The notes below the pieces were generated by a model that did not search any database, was not told where the DNA came from, and saw only the letters and a list, made by a program, of their open reading frames with translations. A stretch of DNA of 64,000 bases from Coriobacteriaceae bacterium (lineage in GTDB: Bacteria; Actinomycetota; Coriobacteriia; Coriobacteriales; Atopobiaceae), in assembly GCA_004557505.1 (NCBI GenBank), contig SFGZ01000004.1:142831-206830 (forward strand), in the 5' to 3' direction. Below are positions 44,413 through 53,580 of the stretch, one piece after another. Every line of letters begins with the position of its first letter. Positions within the stretch are counted from its first letter, which is position 1. The position numbers were made by a program, and so were the translations under genes.

Positions 44413-45225
44413 TTGGGCGCAGGCGTTACAGCTGCCGAGAAGGGCGCGGCCCTGGGTGTCGGAACCGGCGACGTGCCGGCGCTCGAGGCCCGCTCGCTCA
44501 CGCTCTCGTGGGATGGCGAGACGACCGTCGTCGATGGCATCACGCTTTCCGTTGCCACGGGCGAGGTTGTGTGCCTGGTGGGCCGCTCCGGCTGCGGCAA
44601 GACGACCATCCTGCATGCCCTCTCCGGACTAACGCGGCCCCTCTCTGGCCAGGTGCTGCTCCACGGCGAGGATATAACCGGCGCGCCCGGCCGTGTGAGC
44701 TACATGCTGCAGAAGGATCTCCTTCTGCCCAGCCGTCGCATCATCGACAACGTGTGCCTGCCCCTGCTCTTGGCTGGCATGCCACGCGCCGAGGCCCGCG
44801 CAAAGGCCGAGCCGCTCTTCGAGCGATTCGGGCTTGCCGGCACGGAGGGGAAGTGGCCGGCCGAGCTCTCCGGCGGCATGCGCCAGCGCGCCGCGTTCAT
44901 GCGCACCTACCTCATGGGGGCCGACGTCACGCTTCTGGACGAGCCCTTCTCGGCCCTCGATGCCCTCACCCGCGTGGAGGTGCGGCGCTGGTTCTGTGAC
45001 ATGGCTCGTGAGCTGGGCCTCTCAGCGCTCGTGATCACGCACGACGTGGACGAGGCGGCCTCGATGGCAGGCCGCGTCTACGTGCTTGCCGGCCGCCCCT
45101 CCGAGGGCGTGCCCAGCCACATCGCAGGTGAGGTGCGCGTTCATCACGACGGGGGCGACGGGGACTTTGCGCTCACGCCGCGGTTCCTTGCCGCGAAGCG
45201 AGAGGTGCTCTCGCTCCTGGGGTAG
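44413..45225 (+). CDS. ABC ATPase for thiamine precursor (ThiZ-like)
   Basis: 270 residues from a TTG at 44413, two bases after the receptor stop. Walker A GRSGCGKTT, signature LSGGMRQRAAF, Walker B VTLLDEPFSALD and ITHDVDEA. Completes the importer. The first 30 residues before ALEARSLTL are an extension, so a later start (GTG about 44456) is possible. Confidence 0.92.
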   Translation: MGAGVTAAEKGAALGVGTGDVPALEARSLTLSWDGETTVVDGITLSVATGEVVCLVGRSGCGKTTILHALSGLTRPLSGQVLLHGEDITGAPGRVSYMLQKDLLLPSRRIIDNVCLPLLLAGMPRAEARAKAEPLFERFGLAGTEGKWPAELSGGMRQRAAFMRTYLMGADVTLLDEPFSALDALTRVEVRRWFCDMARELGLSALVITHDVDEAASMAGRVYVLAGRPSEGVPSHIAGEVRVHHDGGDGDFALTPRFLAAKREVLSLLG

Positions 45226-45327
45226 GGGAGGGCGGCTTGCACCTGGGACGCCCGCCGCCCTTGGCGTGGGTGTGGCGGTTGTGGGCGTGGCGGTCGCCTG
45301 GCTGCCGCAGGCGCGGGGACGTGCCGC

Positions 45328-46422
45328 CTAGTTGCCGCCCGCGCCGCTCGCCGTGCCCTTTGTGCCGTTTTGCTTTGGTGTGCCGGGCTCGCCGCTCGTG
45401 CCGGGGCCGCCGGTGTTGGGGCTGTCAGACGGGTTGCCAGGGTTGGTGCCGGAGTTTGAGCTGCCAGCGCTGGGGCTCGTCGAGTCGCCCGTGGTCGTGC
45501 CGCCCGAGCCCGAGCCGGAGGCGCCGCCCGCGCTTGGGCCGTCGCTTGGGTTCGAGCCGTGGGTGCCGCCGGCGTTGCCGGAGCCGGGGCCTCCGGAATC
45601 CGCAGGCGTGCCGGAGTCGTTGGCGGACGAGTTCGTGGCGCCGCTTTCCGCGTCGGCATCCGCGCCGGTGGTCTCGGCGGGCTCGGACTGGGCGGGCTTC
45701 TCGGCCCGGACACCCCCTCTGGGCCCCTCGGCTTCGGCCTGGGCCTCCTGGGCCTCTTGGCCGGTGGTCTCCTGCGTGCGGCCGGGCGTGGTGCCAATCC
45801 CCCTGCCTCCGGTGAGCGCATACACGAGAACCGCCGAGACGAGCACTGCCGCGACTCCCGCCACGACGGATGCCACCACCAGGCGCCTCTTGATGGCGCG
45901 GCGCTGGCGCTCGCGTGCGGCGCGGCGGAAGCTCGCAGGCGCTATGCGCGTTCCGGACGGCGCGAGCTTGATCCCCGTGTCGTCGGCGGGGGATGCCGCG
46001 AGATCCTGGGTGGGCACCTCAGGCGCGGGTGCGTCTGAGGCTACGGTCTCGCCTGCGCCTGCGGGGCGGGGCATGAGCGCCGTCTCGCCGACGGCGGGAG
46101 CGGCACCCACGGGCTTCTCGGCGTCCGGCGCTGCGCCGATGTCATCTGGGCCCACGGCACCCTTTATCGCCTCGGCGGACTTCGAGAAGAGGTTTTTGAG
46201 CACCGTTGACGACACCGTTGCCGCAGCGGCGCCCACGATGGCACCAATGAGCGAGCCCGCGATGCCTATCTGCGACGAGAGCGAGAACGACACGCCTGCG
46301 GCAAGCGCGCTGGCGAGTATCTGCGCAAACGAGAGGTCGCCAAACACGCCTCCCGCGCCCTCGTCCTGCTCGTCCGTCTCGTCGCCTTGACCGTTGTCGT
46401 ACGTCTTGGATTCCTGCGCCAA
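45328..46422 (-). CDS. Uncharacterised membrane protein with low-complexity extracellular tail
   Basis: 364 residues from a TTG at 46422 that has AAGGAGG upstream. An acidic N-terminus precedes a Gly/Ala-rich hydrophobic region (FAQILASALAAGVSF, GIAGSLIGAIVGAAAATV), a basic stretch (RERQRRAIKRR) and one clear membrane span near residue 195. After it come about 150 residues of Gly/Ser/Thr/Pro/Asn repeats, probably outside the cell. Its role could be envelope-related; no family recognised. Confidence 0.75.
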   Translation of the reverse strand: MAQESKTYDNGQGDETDEQDEGAGGVFGDLSFAQILASALAAGVSFSLSSQIGIAGSLIGAIVGAAAATVSSTVLKNLFSKSAEAIKGAVGPDDIGAAPDAEKPVGAAPAVGETALMPRPAGAGETVASDAPAPEVPTQDLAASPADDTGIKLAPSGTRIAPASFRRAARERQRRAIKRRLVVASVVAGVAAVLVSAVLVYALTGGRGIGTTPGRTQETTGQEAQEAQAEAEGPRGGVRAEKPAQSEPAETTGADADAESGATNSSANDSGTPADSGGPGSGNAGGTHGSNPSDGPSAGGASGSGSGGTTTGDSTSPSAGSSNSGTNPGNPSDSPNTGGPGTSGEPGTPKQNGTKGTASGAGGN

Positions 46423-46731
46423 GGCACATCCCTCCTTCGGTCGCGGGTTTCCGCGCGGCCACTTTCCTTGGGATATCCGAGTATAGGATGCGAACGACGC
46501 GCTGCGCCCATTCTCACGAAGAAGAGACAAGCCTTCCGGCAACCTTCCCGGCATGCCTTCCGGCAACCCCTGGGGCGCCTCGGGCCCGCGCGTCCGTTGG
46601 CGCTTGGGAGGGGCGCTCGAAAGGCCCCCGGAATCCCCGCTCTTGCAGCCTGTAGGGTGTGACGGCTCTCACATCGGGTATGATTGTCAAAGTACCACAT
46701 CGTTCAGTTTCCAACAGATGGAGGTCACATC

Positions 46732-47604
46732 ATGCTCGTCAATGCAACCGCAATGCTTCAGAGCGCCGAGAAGGGCCACTATGGTATTGGTGCCTTCAAC
46801 ACCAACAACCTCGAGTGGGCCTCCTCCATTCTCGACGCCGGCGAGGAGCTCCAGTCCCCGCTCATCATCCAATGCACCGGCGGCGCCGCCAAGTGGCAGA
46901 CTTCCTTCAAGGTCGTCGCTGACATGGTGAGGGACCTCGTCGAGGCCAAGAGCATCACCGTGCCCGTTGCCCTTCACCTCGACCACGGCTCCTACGAGGC
47001 CGCCCTTGAGTGCATCGCTGCCGGCTTCACCTCCGTCATGTACGACGGCTCGCACGAGAAGGACTTCGAGACCAACCTCGCCCACACCGCCGAGATCGTG
47101 AAGCTCGCCCACAGCAAGGGCATCTCCGTCGAGGCTGAGGTCGGCGGCATCGGCGGCACCGAGGACGGCGTGACCGCCAAGGGCGAGCTTGCCGACCCCG
47201 AGCAGTGCAAGGCGATTGCCGACCTGGGCGTTGACTTTTTGGCCTGCGGCATTGGCAACATCCACGGCATCTATCCCGCCAACTGGGAGGGCCTGTCCTT
47301 CGACCGCCTGCAGGAGATCAAGGCCAAGACGGGCGACCTTCCGCTCGTCCTCCACGGCGGCACCGGCATCCCCGTTGACCAGATACAGAGGGCCATCTCG
47401 CTGGGCGTCTCCAAGATCAACGTCAACACCGACCTCCAGCTGGCCTTTGCTGCCGCCACGCGCAAGTACATCGAGGAGGGCCTCGACAAGCAGGGCAAGG
47501 GCTACGATCCCCGCAAGCTCCTCAAGCCCGGTCGCGACGCCATCAAGGTCCGCACCGCGGAGCTCATCAAGGAGTTCGGCTCCGACGGCAAGGGCTGGAA
47601 CTAG
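46732..47604 (+). CDS. fba: Class II fructose-bisphosphate aldolase
   Basis: 290 residues from the ATG at 46732 (GGAGG nine bases upstream). Zinc and substrate motifs: VALHLDHGS, MYDGSHEKDFETN, VEAEVGGIGGTEDG, LACGIGNIHGIYP and VLHGGTGIP. Cleaves fructose 1,6-bisphosphate in glycolysis. Single-gene unit with a strong terminator. Confidence 0.97.
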   Translation: MLVNATAMLQSAEKGHYGIGAFNTNNLEWASSILDAGEELQSPLIIQCTGGAAKWQTSFKVVADMVRDLVEAKSITVPVALHLDHGSYEAALECIAAGFTSVMYDGSHEKDFETNLAHTAEIVKLAHSKGISVEAEVGGIGGTEDGVTAKGELADPEQCKAIADLGVDFLACGIGNIHGIYPANWEGLSFDRLQEIKAKTGDLPLVLHGGTGIPVDQIQRAISLGVSKINVNTDLQLAFAAATRKYIEEGLDKQGKGYDPRKLLKPGRDAIKVRTAELIKEFGSDGKGWN

Positions 47605-47644
47605 CGACCCGGCGCCGCAGGTGCCACTCGCTTTCGGCATTCAT

Positions 47645-47679
47645 GAGGCCCGCCCGGCACGTCCGGGCGGGCCTCTTTT
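47645..47679 (+). terminator. Rho-independent terminator after fba
   Basis: GAGGCCCGCCCGG (47645-47657) pairs perfectly with CCGGGCGGGCCTC (47663-47675), followed by TTTT. Confidence 0.95.
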
Positions 47680-47725
47680 GTTGTGCGGTTGCCTTAGACG
47701 GGCGAGTCGGGGGCTGCCCCTTGGC

Positions 47726-48127
47726 TTACAGGAGGTCGGCCAAGGTCTTGCTGTCGAGGTATGCCGAGGTCACGCGGCCAAGGTCGCGCCAGACGCCCAC
47801 CGTGGTGCAGGTGTCCATCTGCGAGCAGAACGTGTCGTTGGTGCATTGCAGGCAGGCCACCGGCGCGAGCGACCCCTCGGCCGCGCGCAGAAGCTCGCCC
47901 AGCGTGTATTCCTCGGGCTTGCGCGTGAGGCGGTAGCCGCCGCCCTTGCCGCGCTGACTCTCCACGTAGCCCGCCTTGTGCATGAGGGAGATGACCTGTT
48001 CAAGGTACTTGCGCGAGATGTTCTGCCGCTTCGAGACGTCGCCCAGGGACACCCACCCGTCGTGGGATGCGAGGTCGGCCATCGCGCGCAGGGCGTACAT
48101 GCCCTTCGTCGAGAACATCCCGGCCAT
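47726..48127 (-). CDS. Rrf2/IscR-type regulator of Fe-S assembly
   Basis: 133 residues. The winged helix (VSLGDVSKRQNISRKYLEQV, KGGGYRLTRKPEEYTLGEL) is followed by Cys92, Cys95, Cys101 and Cys107 in CLQCTNDTFCSQMDTC, a likely [2Fe-2S] site. As last gene of the suf operon it probably represses the operon when cluster supply is sufficient. Start at 48127 with GGGAG upstream. Confidence 0.93.
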   Translation of the reverse strand: MAGMFSTKGMYALRAMADLASHDGWVSLGDVSKRQNISRKYLEQVISLMHKAGYVESQRGKGGGYRLTRKPEEYTLGELLRAAEGSLAPVACLQCTNDTFCSQMDTCTTVGVWRDLGRVTSAYLDSKTLADLL

Positions 48128-48129
48128 GG

Positions 48130-48618
48130 CTAGGCTCCCTTCCCGTCCTTGCCGGCACCCCCGGCGGCGGGCGCAGCCCCTGCGCCCTCGCGCCCCTCGA
48201 GCATCTCCCTGAGCGTGCGCCAGGCAAGCTCGGCGCACTTCACGCGCGCCGGCATGTGCGAGATGTCCCTGAGCATCCCGGCGTCCTCGAGGGGCTCGAG
48301 CTCCGCCTCGTCGGCGACCTCGCCGCGCACCATGCGCTCGAAGAGGTCGCAGAGGTGGATGGCCTCCTCGGGGGTCCTGCCCACCATGAGGTCGCTCATG
48401 ATGTCGGCCGAGGCCTGGCTGATGGCGCAGCCGTGGCCGGTGAACGCGGCCTCCCCGATGGTGCCGTCATCGGCCAGGCGCACGGAGAACTCGAGCTCGT
48501 CGCCACAGGAGGGATTCACGCCCTCGTGCGTGCAGGTGGGGTCCTCCATCTGGTACTTGTAGTCGGGATGGGCCACATGGTCCATGAACTCCGCGTTGTA
48601 GAGGCTAGTCACGTCCAT
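48130..48618 (-). CDS. sufU: SufU-type Fe-S assembly / sulfur-transfer protein
   Basis: 162 residues. NPSCGDELE (Cys38, Asp40), GHGCAISQASAD (Cys64) and RVKCAELAW carry the SufU zinc ligands and the sulfur acceptor Cys. SufU takes sulfur from SufS and passes it to SufBCD. The start overlaps the sufS end by 14 bases. An Ala/Gly-rich tail (AGAAPAAGGAGKDGKG) is additional. Confidence 0.94.
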   Translation of the reverse strand: MDVTSLYNAEFMDHVAHPDYKYQMEDPTCTHEGVNPSCGDELEFSVRLADDGTIGEAAFTGHGCAISQASADIMSDLMVGRTPEEAIHLCDLFERMVRGEVADEAELEPLEDAGMLRDISHMPARVKCAELAWRTLREMLEGREGAGAAPAAGGAGKDGKGA

Positions 48619-49876
48619 GGAAGACCTCCCAGACCCTTCCCAGGCCGTCGACCAGTGCGTCGACGTCGGACTTGTCGTTATAGAAAGCGATGCTCGCACG
48701 GCACGTGGAGCCGTTCTCCACGCCCAGGTAGGCGAGAAGCGGCTGCACGCAGTGATGGCCGGCGCGGATGCAGACGTTGCCCATGTCGAGGATCGACGCC
48801 ACGTCGTGCGGGTGGACGCCCCGCACGTTGAAGGCAACGGAGCCAACGTGGCGCCTGCCCTCGGTGGGGCCGATCACGCCCACGTAGGGGAGGGCTGCCA
48901 GCGAGTCCGTGAGGTAGCGGGCAAGCAGGCGCTCGCGGGCCTCAAGCGCGTCGAAGCCCTTTCCGTTGAGGTAGTCCAGGCAGGCGCCAAAGGCGTACGC
49001 GCCGGCGGCGTCCTGCGTGCCGGCCTCGAACTTCTGCGGCACGGGTGCCCAGACGGCGTCCGTCTCGGTCACGGCGTCGATCATCTCGCCGCCGGTGAGG
49101 AAGGGCGGCATGGCGTCGAGCACCTCGGGCCTGCCCCAGAGTACGCCCACGCCCATGGGGCCGCCCATCTTGTGCGCCGAGAAGGCGAGAAGGTCGCAGC
49201 CAAGCTCTCGCACGTCCACGCGCACGTGCGGCACGGACTGCGCACCGTCCACCACCATGTAGGCGCCCATCTCGTGCGCGCGCCTGGCGATCATGGGGAT
49301 GTCGTTCTCGACGCCCAGGACGTTGGAGACCTGCGTCACGGAGACGATTCTGGCGCGTGGGCCGACCTTCGCGGCAACCTCCTCGGGCGTGATGCGGTAG
49401 CCATCGTCCAGGCGCAGGTAGACCAGGTTGGCCCCTGTCTCGCGGCAGACCTGCTGCCACGGGATGAGGTTCGAGTGGTGCTCCATGATGGAGATGACCA
49501 CGTCGTCGCCGGGCTTGAGCACCTGGCGGCCAAGCGTGCGGGCCACGAGGTTGAGCGACTCGCTGGCATTCCGCGTGAGGACGACCTGGTTGCCGCGGGG
49601 GCTGCCGGCCTCGCCGACCGCGCCCAGGAATGCCGCGACCTTGTCGCGCATCTGGTCGATCGCCTCGGTGGCCTCGACGGAGAGTCTGTAGAGACCACGC
49701 AACGGGTTGGCGTTCATGGTCTCGTAGAAGCGGCGCTGCGCGTCGAGGACCACGGCCGGTCGCTGCGCGGTCGCGGCGCTGTCAAGGAACGCCAGGCCCG
49801 GGTTGGCCGCGAGGAGCGGGAAGTCCGCCTTGTAGGGGTTGTGCTCGATGGATGAGAGCTCGTCTTGCGTCAGCAT
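48605..49876 (-). CDS. sufS: Cysteine desulfurase SufS
   Basis: 423 residues. FLDSAATAQRPAVVLDA, the PLP Lys in AFSAHKMGGPMGVG, and the catalytic Cys in CIRAGHHCVQPLL define a group II desulfurase that supplies persulfide sulfur from cysteine. Overlaps sufD by seven bases. Confidence 0.97.
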   Translation of the reverse strand: MLTQDELSSIEHNPYKADFPLLAANPGLAFLDSAATAQRPAVVLDAQRRFYETMNANPLRGLYRLSVEATEAIDQMRDKVAAFLGAVGEAGSPRGNQVVLTRNASESLNLVARTLGRQVLKPGDDVVISIMEHHSNLIPWQQVCRETGANLVYLRLDDGYRITPEEVAAKVGPRARIVSVTQVSNVLGVENDIPMIARRAHEMGAYMVVDGAQSVPHVRVDVRELGCDLLAFSAHKMGGPMGVGVLWGRPEVLDAMPPFLTGGEMIDAVTETDAVWAPVPQKFEAGTQDAAGAYAFGACLDYLNGKGFDALEARERLLARYLTDSLAALPYVGVIGPTEGRRHVGSVAFNVRGVHPHDVASILDMGNVCIRAGHHCVQPLLAYLGVENGSTCRASIAFYNDKSDVDALVDGLGRVWEVFHGRD

Positions 49877-50985
49877 GGGCAGCCCTGCACCTCCTCGTCC
49901 TCGGCGAGCTGCGCGCCCGCGTCGAAGTCGTGCGCCACCTCGGCACCCAGCACGCGCTCGGCCTGCCGCACCGCAACGTCGTGGGAGTGCGCCTCGGGCG
50001 CGTTGATGATGGCGTCCTCGAAGAGGGCGCGCACGAAGAGGGCCTCCGCGTCTGCGCGGGAGAGGCCGCGGTCCGCGAGGTAGTCCATCTGCTCGGGGCC
50101 GACGGTACCGATGGTGGCGCCGTGGTTGCCTTGTACGTCGTCCTCGTCGCAGAGGATGACGGGGACGGTCTTGTTGACGACGTCGTCGCCAAAGACCAGC
50201 ACGCTCTCGGACTCGTCGCCCTTTGAGCCGCGTGCCCCGTGGACAAGGTCGATGGTGGCGCGCAGGGCCTTCTCGGCGGCACCGTCCAGGATGCCGTTCT
50301 CGCGCACGTGGGCGATCGTGCCCTTGCCGCGCTGGCGAACCACGTGGTTGACGTCCAGGCGGTCCTCGCCGTCGGCGAAGTAGCGCAGCGAGACGTTCGC
50401 GTGGGCTCGGTCCCCGGAGAGGGAGACGGCCGCGCCCAAGGCGACGGTGCCGCCCCCCAGCGCGTACTGGCGCACCTCAACGCGGGCGTCGTCGTCTGCG
50501 CTCACGCCAACGCTCTCGAGGTGCTGCTGAGATGGGCCAACGCCCACGATCTCGGTGATCGTGACGTGTGCGCCCTCCTCGGCAACCACGCGCAAAAGCG
50601 AGGCCGAGGTGCCGGCGGCGCCGTCCGTGCCGCCCGCAGCAACCACGATGGAGGCCGCGGCGCCGGCGCGCACCATGACGCCGGTGTCCGCGACCTCGCC
50701 CTTGTCGGCGTCGATGGCTACGACGATGGGCTCCTCGCGCACGGTGTACGCGGGAACCTCGACGTAGCGGGCGTCGGCGGCCTGTGAGGTCACCCAGCTG
50801 GTGACCTTCTCGCCCATGCCGCATTCAATGCGCGAGAAGAGCCGGGGAAGCGCAAAGTACACGTCGCCCTTGCGCGAGATCTTGGGCACCGTGAGCGTGA
50901 TGTCATTGGCGCGCAGGCGGTTCCAGGTCTGCGCGGGGGGCTCGTTCACGCGGTCGAGCACGGCGGTGGCGTTCTCGTCTGCCAT
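49870..50985 (-). CDS. sufD: Fe-S scaffold subunit SufD
   Basis: 371 residues, beta-helix protein of the SufBCD complex. Core features: VRQRGKGTIAHVRENGILDG, DDVQGNHGATIGTVGPEQM and RGLSRADAEALFVRALF. The ATG overlaps the sufB stop. The extreme C-terminus is EEVQGCPC, an unusual Cys-Pro-Cys end that echoes the Cys-rich tail of SufC. Confidence 0.95.
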   Translation of the reverse strand: MADENATAVLDRVNEPPAQTWNRLRANDITLTVPKISRKGDVYFALPRLFSRIECGMGEKVTSWVTSQAADARYVEVPAYTVREEPIVVAIDADKGEVADTGVMVRAGAAASIVVAAGGTDGAAGTSASLLRVVAEEGAHVTITEIVGVGPSQQHLESVGVSADDDARVEVRQYALGGGTVALGAAVSLSGDRAHANVSLRYFADGEDRLDVNHVVRQRGKGTIAHVRENGILDGAAEKALRATIDLVHGARGSKGDESESVLVFGDDVVNKTVPVILCDEDDVQGNHGATIGTVGPEQMDYLADRGLSRADAEALFVRALFEDAIINAPEAHSHDVAVRQAERVLGAEVAHDFDAGAQLAEDEEVQGCPC

Positions 50986-52406
50986 TAGCCTATGGCCCCT
51001 TCCATCTCGAGCTTGATGAGGTTGTTCATCTCGACGGCGTACTCCATGGGGAGCTCCTTCGAGACCGGGTTGGCGAAGCCGTTGACCACAAGCGTGCGGG
51101 CCTCCTGCTCGGAGCAGCCGCGACTCATGAGGTAGAGGATCGTGTCGTCGGAGATGCGGCCGATGGTGGCCTCGTGGCCCACGGACGCCGTGGGGTTGCG
51201 CACGTCCATCGCGGGGATGGTGTCGGAGCGGCTGATGTTGTCGAGCATGAGCGACTGGCAGCTCACGGTGCAGCGCGCGTTGTCCGCGCGCCTGCCAACG
51301 ACGACCGAGCTCCTGAAGGTGTTGACGCCGCCGTCCTTGGAGATGGACTTGGTGCTCACCGAGGCGGTGGTGTCTCGGCCGTTCAAGATGACCTTGCAGC
51401 CGGTGTCGAGGTCTTGCGTGGCACCGGAGAACGTGATGCCGGTGAACTCGCAGCTCGAGCGGTCGCCCGCGAGGATGGTGGTGGGGTAAAGGTAGGAGAC
51501 GTGACTGCCAAAGCTGCCCGAGACCCACTCCATCTTGGCGTCCGCGTCAACGGTGGCGCGCTTGGTGTTGAGGTTGTACATGTTCTTGGACCAGTTCTCG
51601 ATCGTGGAGTAGCGCAGGTGCGCGCCGTCCTTCACGAAGAGCTCCACGGCACCGGCGTGGAGGTTGGCCTCGTAGTACTTGGGTGCCGAGCAGCCCTCGA
51701 TGAAGTGCAGGTTGGCACCGGGCTCCACGATGATGAGCGTGTGCTCGAACTGGCCCGCGCCCTGGGCGTTGAGGCGGAAGTAGCTCTGCAGCGGGTAGTC
51801 GAGCGAGACGCCTGCGGGCACGTAGACGAAGGAGCCGCCCGACCACACGGCGTAGTGGAGAGCCGCGAACTTGTGATCGGTCATGGGGATGAGGGTGCCG
51901 AAGTACTCGTGTACCACGGGCTCCCAGGTGGGGTTGTGCAGCGCGTCCTCGATCGTGGTGTAGACCACGCCCTGCTTGGCGACCTCCTCGCGCATGTTGT
52001 GGTAGACGATCTCGGAGTCGTACTGGGCGCCCACGCCGGCGAGGCTCTCGCGCTCCGCCTCGGGGATGCCCAGGCGCTCGAAGGTGTCCTTGATGTCTGC
52101 CGGCACGTCGTCCCAGCTCGAGGCCTGCTTGGTCTTGGGCGATACGTACGTCGAGATGTGGTCGAGGTCGAGCCCCGCGATCGAGGGGCCCCAGTTGGCG
52201 GCCATGGGACGGCGGTGGTACTCGTCGAGCGCCTTCAGGCGCAAGTCGAGCATCCACTGGGGCTCGTCCTTCTTGGCTGAGATCGCGCGTACGATGTCCG
52301 GCGTGAGGCCGTCGGCATAGCGCTCGTATCCCTCCTCGGACTTGGTGAAGTTGTAGAGGGAGCGGTCGACGTCTGCGACCTGCGTCCTCCTTTGCTCCTC
52401 GCTCAC
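50985..52406 (-). CDS. sufB: Fe-S scaffold subunit SufB
   Basis: 473 residues from a GTG that overlaps the sufC stop (GTGA). Diagnostic segments: NWGPSIAGLDLDHISTYV, EGCSAPKYYEANLHAGAVEL (here with Cys near residue 255), TKSISKDGGVNTFRSSV, NARCTVSCQSLML and GHEATIGRISDDTILYLMSRG. It is the main scaffold on which clusters are built. Confidence 0.97.
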   Translation of the reverse strand: MSEEQRRTQVADVDRSLYNFTKSEEGYERYADGLTPDIVRAISAKKDEPQWMLDLRLKALDEYHRRPMAANWGPSIAGLDLDHISTYVSPKTKQASSWDDVPADIKDTFERLGIPEAERESLAGVGAQYDSEIVYHNMREEVAKQGVVYTTIEDALHNPTWEPVVHEYFGTLIPMTDHKFAALHYAVWSGGSFVYVPAGVSLDYPLQSYFRLNAQGAGQFEHTLIIVEPGANLHFIEGCSAPKYYEANLHAGAVELFVKDGAHLRYSTIENWSKNMYNLNTKRATVDADAKMEWVSGSFGSHVSYLYPTTILAGDRSSCEFTGITFSGATQDLDTGCKVILNGRDTTASVSTKSISKDGGVNTFRSSVVVGRRADNARCTVSCQSLMLDNISRSDTIPAMDVRNPTASVGHEATIGRISDDTILYLMSRGCSEQEARTLVVNGFANPVSKELPMEYAVEMNNLIKLEMEGAIG

Positions 52407-53194
52407 CTGTCATCACCGACCATCGGGCAGCCCTCGCAATCCTCGCAGCCCTCGCGCTCGAAGCGCTCGAAGCCGTTCTTGTCGATGTCGTCGATGAGGC
52501 TTGCGGGGCCCTCGGCCACGAGATGGCCCTTGACCATCACGTGCGCGCGGTCGACGGCGAGGCGTTCGAGGATGCGCGTGTTGTGCGTGATTATGACGAG
52601 CGCGCCGCCGACGGTCTCGCGGTAGCGCTGGATGCCGTGCGAGACCGTGGCCAGGGCGTCGACGTCGAGGCCGGAGTCCGTCTCGTCGAGGATGGCGAGC
52701 TTTGGCTGGAGCAGCAGCAGCTGGAGCATCTCGATCTTCTTCTTCTCGCCGCCCGAGAAGCCCACGTTGAGCTCGCGCATGAGGAAGCTCTGGTCAAGGT
52801 CGAGCTCGTCGGCGATGGCACCCACGCGACGGCGGAACTCGCGCGCGGTACACTTGAGCCCGGGGCGCATCTGCGAGATGGAGCGCAGGAAGCTGTAGAG
52901 GGGTATGCCGGGGACCTCGACGGGGGCCTGGTAGGACAGGAAGACACCCGCGAGCGAGCGCTTGTCGGGAGAGAGCCCGGTGATGTCCTGCCCGTCGAAG
53001 GTGATGGTTCCCGAGGTGACCTTGTAGGTCGGGTCGCCCATGATGACATGGCCGAGCGTCGACTTGCCGGCGCCGTTGGGGCCCATGAGGACGTGGGTCT
53101 CGCCCATGCTGACCCTGAGATCGACGTCGTGGAGGATGGGCTTGTCCTCCGTGCCCGCGGAGATGCCGCTCACGTCGAGAAGCGTGTCTGCCAT
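52403..53194 (-). CDS. sufC: SufC ATPase
   Basis: 263 residues. Walker A GPNGAGKST, Q-loop VFLSYQAPVEVPG, signature FSGGEKKKIEML, Walker B LAILDETDSGLD. Drives conformational change in SufBCD. The C-terminus EREGCEDCEGCPMVGDD is longer than usual and contains three Cys in a CxxCxxC arrangement. First gene of the operon sufC-B-D-S-U-rrf2. Confidence 0.96.
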   Translation of the reverse strand: MADTLLDVSGISAGTEDKPILHDVDLRVSMGETHVLMGPNGAGKSTLGHVIMGDPTYKVTSGTITFDGQDITGLSPDKRSLAGVFLSYQAPVEVPGIPLYSFLRSISQMRPGLKCTAREFRRRVGAIADELDLDQSFLMRELNVGFSGGEKKKIEMLQLLLLQPKLAILDETDSGLDVDALATVSHGIQRYRETVGGALVIITHNTRILERLAVDRAHVMVKGHLVAEGPASLIDDIDKNGFERFEREGCEDCEGCPMVGDDR

Positions 53195-53456
53195 GCTGTT
53201 CTCCTAGCTCGAATGCGCCCGCAGCCGTTGTGGCCGCGGCGCAGATTTCCTCTCCTTCGCACGGTCGGCGGACCGCCGCGCGCGTTCCTGGTCATGGGGT
53301 TGCCCCCTGCGCATGCGCGTGGGGCGCTGCTCGCGACCCAAACGCAGGGTACCCCTCATAGCCTAATTCATACTAGTTTGTAGGAAATGGAAGGCAAGGG
53401 TAATGAGGCGTTTTTTCGCCGCTTTCACAAATTCCTACGGCGAAGGGGGCATTTTG

Positions 53457-53484
53457 TGAGACAGAGGGGCGGCCCCTTGTCTCA
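53457..53484. repeat. TGAGACAAGGGG-type palindrome, copy 5
   Basis: TGAGACAGAGGGG pairs with CCCCTTGTCTCA. Unlike the other four, it does not begin at the stop codon of a recognised gene. Confidence 0.8.
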
Positions 53485-53514
53485 TGGCGGCGAGGGATGG
53501 GCGCGGCCCCGCCG

Positions 53515-53580
53515 ATTCCGGACGGTTAGGGCCGACTAAACGTCCGAGAAATTCCTAAACGGCGAAATCCCGCGGCAAGA
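53515..53580. repeat. CTAAACGTCCG hairpin repeat, copy B
   Basis: CGGACGGTTAG pairs with CTAAACGTCCG (one mismatch) and is followed by AATTCCTAAACGGCGAAATC and CGCGGCAAG, aligned to copy A at 32835-32902 over about 60 bases. Confidence 0.75.
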
